This document shows positions 9,225 through 17,831 of a DNA stretch of 20,000 nt, in pieces. Positions within the stretch are counted from its first letter, which is position 1; the number at the start of each line of letters is the position of its first letter. The notes beneath the pieces are model-generated. The model saw only the letters and a list, made by a program, of their open reading frames with translations. It ran no database searches and had not been told where the DNA came from. The stretch comes from Neoscytalidium dimidiatum (taxonomy: Eukaryota; Ascomycota; Dothideomycetes; Botryosphaeriales; Botryosphaeriaceae): positions 1-20,000 of the forward strand of contig JAVSCG010000039.1 of NCBI GenBank assembly GCA_037367355.1, in the 5' to 3' direction. The position numbers and the translations under genes were made by a program.

Positions 9225-10472
9225 CTATGGTCCTGTGGGGCGGGGCCTCGCCTGCTGTAGCCCCAGTTCAGTAGGCGTTTCTAGTTTTTGGGTGGTACCC
9301 GCTGATGTTCTTAGCTTCCTGGTGAATGGGGCAGGCTTCGATGCTACAAGTGGACCAGTGGATGGTGTCATGGTTGGGGGTCTCCGGTCGTCCTTCAGTA
9401 GCCGAGGTGGTTTTCTTGTCGTTGGTTCGCTGGTTGCTGGTTCGTTTGTCTGGGCAGTTTCTGCTGATATGTCCGTGCTTTCCACAGTGGAAGCAAAGAC
9501 CCTTTCACGCCGTCGCTGTTCTTCCTCCGGCGCCAGCCGAGGGTTTCGTCGTTGGTTGGCATCTAAGTCCATGGGTCCCCGGGGTAGGTTGTTTCGAGGT
9601 TGCGCGGTGTTGGCCGAGTATCGGGTTTGGCCTGTCTCTTGTCTGAAATTGAACAGTTGTTGGTCGACTCGGATGGCCGTGTCGATGGTCTCGCTAAGGT
9701 CCTTGGGTAATCCGGTGCGGGCGAATTCGGCCTTCACATTGTGCTTTAGGCCCTTGTAGAAGATGTATTTGAGGGATTGGTCGTTCCAATTGAGGTAGGA
9801 GGCGAGCATGCGGAATTCCGTGACATATTCCGAGACTGATCGGGTTTGTCGGAGGTCCTGAATTCGAAGGGCGGCCTCCTGCTCCTCGTTCTTGCTACCA
9901 AAGGCTTGTCTGATTGCGTCGGCGAAGCGATTGTAGTTGGCGAACAGGCTACTGGTTTCCGTACGTGGGATGGCCGAGCGGAAATCCTTTCGATAGGGTT
10001 CGAACCACCGTGCTGCGTTACCTCGGTAGGTTCCTGCAAAGCGGACCCTTTCCTCATCGTCCTTGAATGATGCTTTGTAGAATTCGAAGTAATTCTCTAG
10101 TTGGGCCAGGAAGTCGTTGAGCTTACGCCGATCCCCATCGTAGGTGTCGGGGTCTTGATCTTTAGTTTGGTGTTGTGGGGTCGATTCTGATGTCGCGGGG
10201 TGGCTGGGGTGGAGGGCCGCATAGTACGGTTGACAGTAAAGGCTTGTCCTCGAATGAAGTACTCCAGAAGGACTTGGCCAGTCCTCACTGGCGTTCTCTG
10301 GTACTCTGGGTCCGTTGATTGCTCGACTCAAGGAGGCTATGCCCGAGGAATATGCTTCCGAAATGAGCAGCCTCATGTTAAGAGCTGGGTTTCCAGGGAT
10401 CAAGGGACGGATTGACTGAAGCTGTTCCTCCTCCGTCGGAAGGTTGTTCCTGATTTCGGTCCAGGATGTCAT
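9225..10472 (-). pseudogene. gag: Gag, frameshifted just before the zinc knuckle
   Basis: The ATG at 10472 opens a 415-aa frame. Residues about 110-290 match the gypsy gag/capsid fold (YDGDRRKLNDFLAQLE, then GNAARWFEPY and YVTEFRML). Gag packages the RNA into virus-like particles in the cytoplasm. A perfect CCHC zinc knuckle (C-x2-C-x4-H-x4-C) lies at 9454-9495 in another frame. The run at 9503-9505 is one base shorter than in the RIPed copy, and the longer run there puts capsid and knuckle in one frame. Everything after about residue 323 in the open frame is therefore out of register. A programmed -1 shift is less likely because no slippery heptamer fits. Confidence 0.9.
9454..9495 (-). other. 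gag: CCHC zinc knuckle of Gag
   Basis: The fourteen codons read C-x2-C-x4-H-x4-C, the nucleic-acid-binding knuckle of retroelement nucleocapsid, used in genomic RNA packaging. It is intact but one frame away from the capsid part of Gag. Confidence 0.9.
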
Positions 10473-10517
10473 GGTTAGTAGTTTTCAGGGTGGGGTTACC
10501 TCCGGTGCCTAAGAAAG

Positions 10518-10527
10518 GTGGTCAAAG
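10518..10527 (-). other. Primer-binding region, probably self-priming type
   Basis: The sense sequence after the 5' LTR begins CTTTGACCAC. It does not start with TGG, so it is not an ordinary tRNA 3'-end site. TTGACCAC (sense, 10525-10518) is complementary to GTGGTCAA in the LTR (sense, 10661-10654), 38 nt downstream of the TATA box. This matches the Tf1/sushi arrangement, where the 5' end of the mRNA primes its own reverse transcription. The match is seen directly; the mechanism is inferred. Confidence 0.6.
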
Positions 10528-10692
10528 TGTTACGCCGGGACTCTTTCTGGGGGAGTCGAGGCGCGTCGTCAGGCAGCTTGGGCTTTCTAGGGGCCAATAC
10601 AGTGGTAGGCAGGGGAGGTTCGTACAATAGTAGGGTAGGAATCAATTGACAAGTTGACCACGAGGGTCCTAACTACGATAAATGAGTGTGGT

Positions 10693-10699
10693 CTATATA
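10693..10699 (-). promoter_or_regulatory. LTR TATA box (TATATAG)
   Basis: The sense strand reads TATATAG in the middle of the 5' LTR, with conserved sequence downstream. The related third element has the same box at 16300-16294 and nearly the same distance (37 versus 38 nt) to the segment complementary to its primer-binding region. It is the likely core promoter for gag-pol. Confidence 0.65.
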
Positions 10700-10707
10700 C
10701 ATGGAGT

Positions 10708-10761
10708 GATCGGTACGATCAGTAGTGATCTGTAATGTTAACCCACTGATCAGTACTGATC
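10708..10761 (-). promoter_or_regulatory. Phased GATC/CTGATCAGT cluster in U3
   Basis: GATC occurs at 10708, 10717, 10727, 10748 and 10758, close to multiples of 10 bp. It includes the perfect 14-bp palindrome GATCAGTACTGATC at 10748-10761. The cluster lies just upstream (sense) of the TATA box and is repeated in the other LTR. The third element has TAGATC repeats at the equivalent place (16339-16384). Candidate transcription-factor sites. Confidence 0.5.
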
Positions 10762-10912
10762 GGTGGTCCGAGCTTTGCTGAGCGAGTGTGCGGTGGTCTG
10801 GTGCATCAGTGTCGGTAGGTATTCTGCCGAGTTAGGCCCCGAGTTGGTCACGTGGGCGGTGAGTAGTCGTAGGGTTTCGTTATCCGCCTTTCTGGGCGAC
10901 TGTGCCGTAACA

Positions 10913-10917
10913 AAAGC
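10913..10917. repeat. Target-site duplication, right copy (AAAGC)
   Basis: AAAGC directly follows the CGTAACA end of the 5' LTR and repeats 4365-4369. Beyond it the RIPed older copy resumes exactly where it broke off. Confidence 0.93.
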
Positions 10918-11409
10918 GGACCCTTTCCTCGTCGTCCTTAAATAATATTTTATAGAACTCGAAGTAGTTCTCTAACTAGACTAGGAAATCGTTAAGCTTA
11001 CGCTAATCTCTATCGTAGATATTAGGAGTCTTAATCTTTAGCTTAGTATTATATCGAATTAGTTCTAGTATTACGGAAGTAGCTAGAGTAGAAGGCCGTA
11101 TAGTACGGTTAATAGTAAAGGCTTATCCTCGAATAAAGTACTCTAGAAGGACTTAACTATAGTCGTCGCTAGCGTTCTCCGGTACTCGGAGTCTATTAAT
11201 TACTTAACTTAAGAAGGCTATATCTAAGAAATAGACTTCTAAAATAAGTAGTCTTATATTAAGGGCTAGGTTTCTAGAGATTAAGAGATAGATTAACTAA
11301 AGCTAATTCTCCTTCGTTAGGAGGTTATTTCTAATTTCGGTCTAGAATATTATAGTTAGTAGTTTTTAGGGTAGGATTACCTCTAGTATCTATAAAAAGG
11401 TAGTTAAAG
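10913..11409 (-). pseudogene. gag: Older gypsy copy, right part: gag N-terminus and leader (RIPed)
   Basis: This continues the element interrupted at 4369. It aligns with about 10038-10527 of the young copy, covering the first 144 or so Gag residues, the start region and the leader. The Gag start codon is destroyed: the aligned ATG reads ATA on the sense strand (11353-11351). The primer-binding region is still recognisable as GTAGTTAA on the plus strand just before the LTR. RIP transitions dominate the differences. Confidence 0.9.
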
Positions 11410-11793
11410 TATTACGCCGGAACTCTTTCTAGAGGAGTCGAGGTACGTCGTTAAGTAGCTTAGGCTTTCTAGGGCCGATATAGCGGTAGGTAGGAGAGGT
11501 TTATATAATAGTAGGATAGGAATTAATTAATAAGTTAACTACGAGGGTCCTAACTACGATAAATAAGTATAGCCTATATATATAGAGTAATTAATACGAT
11601 TAGTAGTAATCTATAATATTAACCTACTAATTAATACTAATTAGTAGTCCGAGCTTTACTAAGCGAGTATACGGTAGTCTAGTATATTAGTATTAGTAGG
11701 TATTCTACTAAGTTAGGCCTCGAGTTAGTTACGTAGGCGGTAAGTAGTTATAGAGTTTTATTATCCGCCTTTCTAGGCGACTATACTATAATA
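11410..11793 (-). repeat. 5' LTR of the older gypsy copy (RIPed)
   Basis: This is about 384 bp, aligning along its length with the 385-bp young LTR. The ends are mutated from TGTTACG and CGTAACA to TATTACG and TATAATA. One G is missing in a run near 11490. It marks the outer right edge of the older copy, which abuts the third element at 11794. Confidence 0.92.
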
Positions 11794-11799
11794 ATTAGT

Positions 11800-12300
11800 T
11801 ATAGTTCTAGCTTTCCTTCTATATAGTCGGCTCTTCTATTTAACGTATCTACGCGAGCGTTCTCTAATCCCTTCTAGTAGATAATCTTTATATCGTAGGA
11901 CGCTAGTTCTTTAGCCTACCTAACCTATTTTTAGTTTAGTTCTTTTATAGTAGTAAAGTATAAAAGATTCTTATAGTCGTAGTAGACTATAATCTAGTAT
12001 TTAGCTTCTTCTAGATAGTATCTCTATTCTTTAAAAGCCGTAACGATAGCTAGAAGTTTCTTATCGTAGACGTTATAGTTCTTTTCTAGCCCTATTATTT
12101 TTTAGAAGTAATACGCGATAGAATATAGTCTATCTTACTCGTCTAGCTAGCTTAAGACTACTCCGATAGCGTAGTCTAATACGTCGGTTTCTACCGTTAT
12201 AAATAGGTTGGGGTAGAATAGTTCTAAGACCGATACTTCTATAAATATTCGTTTTAGTAAGTTAAAAGTATTCTATTATCTTTCTCCTTATACGAACCTA
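11800..12300 (-). pseudogene. pol: RNase H domain of the third element (RIPed)
   Basis: On the sense strand a TDxxDYAIG-like block (ETDVLDYAIG) appears near 12205-12170, followed by the KLLAIVTAFKE helix and the RRADY block close to 11840. These match Ty3/gypsy RNase H in order. Frames are broken by TAG/TAA at former Trp and Gln codons. The older gypsy copy was inserted just after the RNase H end, so the integrase half is displaced out of the window. Confidence 0.8.
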
Positions 12301-12339
12301 TATTCTTTTTTAGTTAGATCTATAAGCGGAGCTAATACC

Positions 12340-13080
12340 TTTGTATAGTTTAGAATAAACTTCTAGTAAAAGTTAGTAAAGCTAAGAAAAGATTATATTT
12401 CTTTAATAGTTTTTAGCGTAGACTAGTTTCTTATCGCGTCTAGTTTTTTTTCGTCTATACTAATATATCCTAGAGTAATAATAAATTCGAGGTACCTAGT
12501 CTTCTATATATACTATTCGCTCTTATCTAGAGCTATTCGAAGGTTCCGTTCCTCTAGTATCTATAGGACTTTATATACGTACTCGATATATTCTTTAAGT
12601 ATTTCCGAGTATATTAGAATATCGTCTAGATAGGCTAGTATAAATACGTCTAAATACGGTCGTAGTATATTATTAACTAGGCTTTAGAACGTAGCCGGTA
12701 TATTAGTAAGCCCGAACGGTATTATCGTATACTTATAATATTCGAACCTTATTCGAAAAGCTATTTTCTATTCTTTGCCTTCTTTTATTCGAACGAGATA
12801 ATAACCTTCTCTAAGGTCTAGCTTAGTAAAGTAGTTAGCTTTTCTTAATCTATTCTATAATTTATCGATACGTAGTAACGGGTATCGGTTTTTTATTATA
12901 ATATTATTTAGTTATCTATAATCGATATAGAGGCGGAGCTTACTATTTTTCTTAGATACGAATAGAATAGGATATCCGGCTAGTAATATAGAGAGTCGAA
13001 TATATTCTCTTTCTAGGTTCGTTTTAAGATACTCCCTTAGTACTTTAGCCTTATTCTTAGAAAAAGAATAGATAGGCTTA
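12340..13080 (-). pseudogene. pol: Reverse transcriptase of the third element (RIPed)
   Basis: Sense motifs are readable: KLRLYIDYR, KNRYPLL, YFTKLDLREGYYL, a block aligned with [12 protein letters not shown] (here IPFGLTNIPATF) and YLDDILIY at about 12640-12615. The catalytic aspartates are still encoded, unlike in the older copy of the first family. Stop codons at former Trp and Gln positions make it non-functional. The divergence from the first family shows a distinct lineage. Confidence 0.85.
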
Positions 13081-13472
13081 AACGCGAGCTACGTTTTTAG
13101 TAATAGGGATATTTTATAGTCTTATAGCTTATACTCTAGTAGTAATTCTTTACCTCGTTCTTAGAATAGTTCGGCGTATTTATAGAATTCTAGAAGTACT
13201 TTCTTTAGTTCCGTAGTATTTTCCGTTATACGTATCTAGTTAAGGGTTCTACCTTATAGGCTATACTTCTCGTAGATCTATTATAGGTAGTCTTCTCTAA
13301 ATAGTCGGGGGTTATCGACCTTCGAAGTCTATTCTTTAATTTATACTATAATCCGGCGTTCTTATTTTAAGCTAGGCTTAATATAGACGGCGTAAGCTTA
13401 TTCTCCTTATTTTTTTATACGTAGTAGAGTATTAAGAGATATTCTTCTAGCCTCTATTAGATACTCTTAGAA

Positions 13473-13641
13473 TAGCTCTTAGCTTTAGCTCTCTAGCTCT
13501 AGCTCTTAGCTCTAGCTCTCTAGCTCTAGCTTCTAGCTCTAGCTCTCTAGCTCTAGCTTCTAGCTTTAGCTCTCTAGCTCTAGCTTTTAGTTCTAGCTCG
13601 CTAGCTTTAGCTTCTAGCTCTAGCTCTTTAGCTCTAGCTTC
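13473..13641 (-). repeat. 27-bp tandem repeat encoding a charged helix (EARARELEL-type)
   Basis: About six copies of a 27-bp unit made of GCTCTA/CTCTAG-like hexamers, with small variations. Read on the sense strand in the frame continuous with flanking pol sequence, each unit gives nine residues of the type Glu-Ala-Arg-Ala-Arg-Glu-Leu-Glu-Leu, a strongly helical, possibly coiled-coil segment. It lies between protease and RT. The first family has no equivalent. The absence of CpA/TpG in the unit means RIP has little to change. Confidence 0.8.
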
Positions 13642-13689
13642 TTTATCTTAAAGTTCGTAAGGTATCGCTTATAGTTATCTTTTAGAAAC

Positions 13690-14060
13690 GTTATAGTTTC
13701 CGTACTCTAGCTAATATATAGGTTATAGGTTTTTAACTAAGGTATTCTAAGGATAATATTATAGTTCGGGCTCGTTATTATATTTAGGTTAATTCGTTCT
13801 TTATAATCTCCGAGGGTTATTTGTATCTAATCGGTTTCGATTCTTATCTAGCCCTTACTATATTCTATCGATAACCCGTTAAACGTACTAAGTTTGTAGG
13901 GCCGTTTCTTAAATTAAAATAGTAAGTCGTTTTTCCTAAGAAATTTAGAATCTATAAAATTTTCTTACGCTCTACTATCTATTATTACTAATATAGTAGT
14001 TCCTTTAATTATAACTAGTACCTCTAGTAGCGTTTTAAGTTCTTTCTATTTACGAGATAT
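13690..14060 (-). pseudogene. pol: Protease region of the third element (RIPed)
   Basis: The sense strand near 13990-13950 reads a hydrophobic stretch followed by Ile-Asp-Ser-Arg, where retropepsins have Asp-Ser-Gly. The Gly-to-Arg change (at 13979-13971) fits a RIP transition. The position between gag and RT supports a protease. No open frame remains. Confidence 0.6.
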
Positions 14061-15139
14061 TCCGTTTAATATTAAGTATATAACCTAGTTAAGAAACCTT
14101 CGTACTAGCCCCTTCTAAGGTTTCTAGCTAGAAGAGCTATCTAGTTTTTTAATATCTCGTAGCGTATATAGTTATTCTATTCTTTAACTAGAATTAGAGT
14201 ATTCTTCTACTAAGTCTATCGTCCCTACTTAATCTTATATCTCTAGTAGATCTATTCGTTACGTACTTAGTACTAGAAGGTTAGTTTACTATATTTTTCG
14301 TTAGATATCTATTATAGAGTACTATAGCTTTGCGTAGTCGTATCGTAGCGGTAGAGGATATAGACTATATCGTATAAATACGCGAGGTCTCGCTACTACT
14401 ATATTCCCTAGGCTTCTCCTTTAAACTAGAATACTATCTTATCGGCTATTTTTAATAGTAATTCCTTCTAGAGATACTATACGTCGTTTTTAAAGAACTA
14501 TAAGCTAAGTTTTCTATTTTTTATCTAGTACTATTATAGTAGTAGATTTATTCTTAATTTAGGAGTCTAGTAGATTATAGAGGTATAACCGAATTCGATA
14601 TTTCTAGTATCTCTATATTTATTTAAGTATTCTATAATTCGATTAAGTATAGTCTAATCTTACTATCGCTTAATATTTTCTATTTTACTAGACTCTAGGG
14701 TACTATCGTATAGTTCTCTAGTTTTGCTATTTACGAGGTTTTTATTAGCCGGAAAGTATTTCTCGATATCTTCTTCTATAGCTTCCTCTAATTTTCGGAG
14801 TATTATATTAAGTCGCCGTAGCTTACTAGAATATTATCCCGTAGCGTTCTTATCGCTCTAGTAGATAGTATAGTCGTTATCGTAGTACGCTATCTAGCTT
14901 AGAGCTATATAGTCTACTATCTTTATAGTAGCGATTTCTCGTAGCGTCTCTTATCTCTAGATAGCTACCGCTACTTTCTACGACTCTTTCTTTAAGTACT
15001 TATACTCTACGCTCTATTTATCTCTATATTAGATATATAGTCTTTTTTTATAGAGCTTCTTTTCTTTTTTACTCTATTTTCTTTTCTTACTCTTACGATT
15101 ACCGTTTCTTTTATTCTCGCCTTTATCTCGTTGGACTAT

Positions 15140-15960
15140 ATTATCTATTTCTATAGCGTCGCCTCCTTCTTAGATATAGCGAGGCTTAGCTTATCTTAAG
15201 ATATTAGCGTTATATTCTTTCTTATTAAACTACCTTTCTATACGACGCTTATCTATTAGTAGGGCTAGCTTAATTATATCGTTAAGAGTTTCTAGTTCCT
15301 TATAGTACGTTATAGCTTCTTTAATCTTATTTCTTAGTCCTTAGTAATAGAAGGTACGTAGCGTAAGATCGGAGTACCCGTCTACGAGGTATACTACGTT
15401 TTAGAATTTAGCCGTATAGTTCTATACCGTTTCTTTCTATTTTAGACTTATAAGGGTCCTAGTAGCTAGATAGTTCTCGTCGACGCCGCTAAAGACTATC
15501 TTAAGTTATTTCGTAAAGTTTTAGTAGTCGCTAAAGATCGTTAAGATTACTTTAGACTATAGATATACGGGTTTCTCCTAGTACTCGCGCTTAAAAGGGC
15601 GGAACTACTATTCCGTTAATTTCCTAAGATAGGTGCTAGCGTATAGAACTTATTCGGCGGGGCCGGCGAAGTTACCGTATATAAAGTATATATAGTTATT
15701 TAGCTACGTAATAAAGGCTTAGGTTTTCTTTCGGTCTCTATAGTATAAGTCTAGCTTCGGGACCTTAACCTTAGTAGCTAATAGTAGAGCTAGTACCTAG
15801 GTAAGCTAGATATATAGAATTATATTTTTATTTCGAAGTTCTAGAATTATATTAAGTAGCTCCTCGTTAGTTAGTATATTAGAGTATTAGTTTTCTACTA
15901 TTATATTCTATTACGGCGGTTATTATAAGCTAAGAGTATTCTACGCCTCTTATATATACT
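15140..15960 (-). pseudogene. gag: Gag of the third element (RIPed)
   Basis: On the sense strand from about 15697 a long frame is interrupted only by TAG/TAA and keeps the gypsy capsid pattern. It includes an aromatic segment (YGNFAGPAE), a central FKREY block, ISLKxKETVxNYTAKF (compare the SVSEYVTEF region of family 1) and a KIKEAITYYKELETL helix. The region from about 15130 to 14070 should hold the zinc knuckle and linker, but I could not place the knuckle with confidence. Confidence 0.75.
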
Positions 15961-16065
15961 CGTTACTTAGTACGTCTACTATAATAGCTAATACTATTAG
16001 TACTTCTTAGAGTAAAAGAATACTTTCTACTTTCTAATTAAATCGCTTTTCTTTCTATAAGGATA

Positions 16066-16073
16066 GTAGTTAA
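16066..16073 (-). other. Primer-binding region of the third element
   Basis: GTAGTTAA on the plus strand, two bases from the LTR, corresponds to GTGGTCAA in the first family at the same offset. Its complement TTAACTAC occurs in the LTR at 16256-16263, so the self-complementarity is retained in a diverged element. Confidence 0.55.
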
Positions 16074-16075
16074 AG

Positions 16076-16462
16076 TATAACGACGGGGCCTCTACTACTA
16101 GGCTTTAGAGTTATCTAGTAGATTTAGATTTATCGAAGGGTTTACCTTAAAGACGAGGAAAGGAGAGCAACGATAGAATAAGAAGTTACGTAATATAGGA
16201 GTTTAGTAGGCCTTATTACCTCTAAGTTAATATAGTATCGAATTAGAACTTTAAGTTAACTACGAGGGTTAAGATACTATCTAACGAGCGTGTCTATATA
16301 CTATAGGAAAGCTATAATAATCTAGGTCGATACTACTAGATCAACACCGTTAGATTAATAGTGTTAGATCAAGGGGCTTAGATCGGATTAATCTAAGTAG
16401 GTCGCGTAGTTATTACGTAACGCGGGCGCTTAAGCCTATTTTCTAGTTTCCGACTTCTGACA
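16076..16462 (-). repeat. 5' LTR of the third gypsy element (about 387 bp)
   Basis: It starts TATAACGACGG (from TGTAACG) beside the primer-binding region. The right end is placed at CTTCTGACA, giving TG...CA ends and a length close to the 385-bp related LTR. The TATA box is at 16300-16294 and TAGATC repeats at 16339-16384. It forms the outer part of an inverted repeat with 17832-18206. If the LTR also includes the GC-rich flank, its right end would be near 16700. Confidence 0.65.
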
Positions 16463-16720
16463 GTGCTAGCGGACGATACTACCGCTATACTCTTATCCTA
16501 TAGCATTTGTCCTTGTCGGCTTTCCTGCTTCCCACCCGTGCGGCCCTTCGTTGTTACCTGCTGGTGTTCCCGTACGCGCCGCTGTCCCGTGCCCCTAGTC
16601 TTCCCGTACGGGACTAAGGAGCGCGGCTCTGCTAGGCGCAGGGTCTTTAAGGCCCTGCGGCTTATTTTCCCGTGCGGGCTTGCGGCCCTTATGGCTATAA
16701 AGCCCGTGGGGTTCGTAATA
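16463..16720. other. GC-rich segment that escaped RIP
   Basis: This roughly 260-bp island keeps many CpA/TpG and Cs, between RIPed LTR and RIPed copia sequence. It contains CCCGTACGGG palindromes and a CGCAGGG...CCCTGCG hairpin (about 16637-16660). A RIPed inverted copy is at 17513-17831. A 92-aa frame (16463-16741) crosses it but has no recognisable domain. The right end reads into a copia zinc-knuckle-like segment. It may be the outer LTR part, a copia linker or host DNA. Confidence 0.6.
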
Positions 16721-17440
16721 GAAACCCTAAATTTAAGGTAAAAGTTAATATAATACTAGTAAGAAATAAATAAATTCTTAATTAAAAGAAGCCTATAGTA
16801 CTAACTATAGAAGTTAGATTACTTATAGCTATAATAAATACGGTACTAATAGCTTTCTTAGCTTAAAAGTAAGGTTCTACTATAATATAGCTCTTATAGA
16901 TTATAGATACTAGCTTAAACGCTTATATTTACTATAAATATATAAAATAACGACTTATAAATATTCGCCTAGTAGTAAATAATAAATACGTTATTTTAGA
17001 TAGTAGACTTTAACTAATTAAAAGCTATATAGACGTACTAGTTATAGTATAAAGAAATAGTAAGAAAGTTAAAATACTCCTTAAAAACGTCTACTACGTA
17101 TCTAATATATTAGCGAACCTTATTTTAATTCGAACTATTAAGAAATTAGGTTATTTAATAGACGCTAGTAAAAGACGTATATATAAGATAGTAGATTGGT
17201 CTATTTTCTATAATATTATAGTAGAAAACGATATCTACTTTATTAAATACTACTAGAAGTTAACTTTACCGAATATAAGCTACGCTCTAGCCGCTATAAC
17301 TACTAGAAAGCTTCTAATTAATTACTAGTATAAGATTATAGCTTATATAGATAGAGGAGTAATAACTTACCTCTTTAAAGCCGCTTAAGGAGTTAAAATT
17401 AAACCTTAATTAAATTAGAAATTATACTATAATACATATA
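16680..17440 (+). pseudogene. Ty1/copia fragment: zinc-knuckle remnant, protease, GAG-pre-integrase (RIPed)
   Basis: One plus-strand frame, broken only by TAG/TAA, reads through copia pol landmarks. A knuckle-like YGYKARGVRNRN is at about 16690-16725. A protease block IIDTSLNAYI, where copia has a W-I-D-T/S-G-A-x-x-H-I-like motif, is near 16895-16930. LKNVYYVSNILANLI, the conserved end of copia protease, is near 17075-17125. A LLINxxYxIIAYI block resembling the pre-integrase WHxRLxH region is near 17310-17350. Both ends are cut by the arms of the inverted repeat. The integrase core and RT are absent. Confidence 0.72.
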
Positions 17441-17512
17441 TAAGAACGAAAGTATACTAGATTATTTTACGTTTAAAAAAGAAGAAAGTATTATAAACTC
17501 TAGAATATACGG

Positions 17513-17831
17513 GCTTTATAGCTATAAGAGACGCGAGCTCGTATAGGAAAATAAGCCGTAAGGCCCCGAGAACCCTACGTATAGTAGAGCCGCACTCCCT
17601 AGTCCCGTACGGGAAGACTAGAAATACGGGACGATAGCGCGTACGGGAATACTAGTAGGTAATAACTACCGCCTATATAAGAAGAATACCTACGGGCGTA
17701 GTAACTAGAAAGGAGGCACGGTCTAATAAAAAACCCGTAGGAGATAAAGAACCGCGCGGGTAGAAAGTAGAAAGCCGATAAGAATAGATACTACGAAATA
17801 AGAGTATAGCGGTAGTATCGTCCGCTAATAC
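17513..17831. repeat. Inverted, RIPed copy of the GC-rich flank
   Basis: This is the reverse complement of 16463-16700 with many transitions and an extra stretch of roughly 85 bp (about 17670-17755). The shared CCCGTACGGG and CGTATCGTCCGCTA-like blocks make the homology clear. No gene is recognised. Confidence 0.75.

Larger units (their letters stand above)
4370..10912 (-). mobile_element. Young, un-RIPed Ty3/gypsy chromovirus, full length
   Basis: The element is 6,543 bp, bounded by identical 385-bp LTRs and a 5-bp target duplication. In sense (minus) order it has: 5' LTR, primer-binding region, gag, protease, RT, RNase H, zinc-binding and DDE integrase, GPY/F motif, chromodomain, polypurine tract and 3' LTR. 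PR-RT-RH-IN order and the chromodomain place it among Ty3/gypsy chromoviruses. It sits in gag of a RIPed copy of its own family in the same orientation. Structural ends are perfect, but the coding region has at least nine apparent one-base deletions relative to the RIPed copy, so it looks non-autonomous as assembled. A separate plus-strand gene lies between pol and the 3' LTR. Confidence 0.96.
10528..10912 (-). repeat. 5' LTR of the young gypsy element (385 bp)
   Basis: The LTR runs TGTTACG to CGTAACA and is followed by the AAAGC duplication. It is the upstream LTR in sense. Its sense U3 carries five GATC motifs (starts 10708, 10717, 10727, 10748, 10758), then a TATATAG box at 10699-10693. 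The predicted transcript start is near 10661. No difference from 4370-4754 was found by eye, so insertion is very recent. Confidence 0.96.
11794..16462 (-). mobile_element. Third Ty3/gypsy element, related family, RIPed and truncated by nesting
   Basis: In sense order it has LTR (16462-16076), primer-binding region, gag, protease, a linker with a 27-bp tandem repeat, RT and RNase H, cut at 11794 by insertion of the older copy. The remainder (integrase, 3' LTR) must lie left of the window beyond that element. Protein motifs remain legible through the RIP changes and differ clearly from the first family, although LTR core and primer-binding regions are alike. It is older than both nested copies. 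No intact frame remains. Confidence 0.88.

Noticed and set aside
9495..9510. Programmed -1 ribosomal frameshift between Gag and the zinc knuckle
   Set aside because: No X-XXY-YYZ heptamer sits in the right frame, and the RIPed copy has one more base in the run, giving a continuous frame. A deletion or sequencing error is simpler.
5778..9759. Numerous plus-strand frames across pol (for example 5778-6242, 6868-7194, 8628-9023, 9139-9759)
   Set aside because: All are antisense shadows of integrase, RNase H, RT, protease or gag; their products are Cys/Ser/Val-rich without domains.
10518..10540. Ordinary tRNA primer-binding site
   Set aside because: The sequence next to the LTR does not begin with TGG and I recognise no tRNA 3' end; the LTR self-match explains it better.
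10763..10945. 60-aa plus-strand frame across the 5' LTR edge
   Set aside because: It spans the LTR/target junction, has no motif and is fully explained by the nested insertion.
13473..13641. CRISPR-like or satellite array
   Set aside because: Contiguous 27-bp units without spacers, in frame with flanking pol sequence, in a fungal retroelement.
16463..16741. 92-aa plus-strand frame in the GC-rich island as a gene
   Set aside because: It runs from a repeat arm into copia sequence in a different frame from the copia motifs; the product has no domain and the inverted copy does not preserve it.
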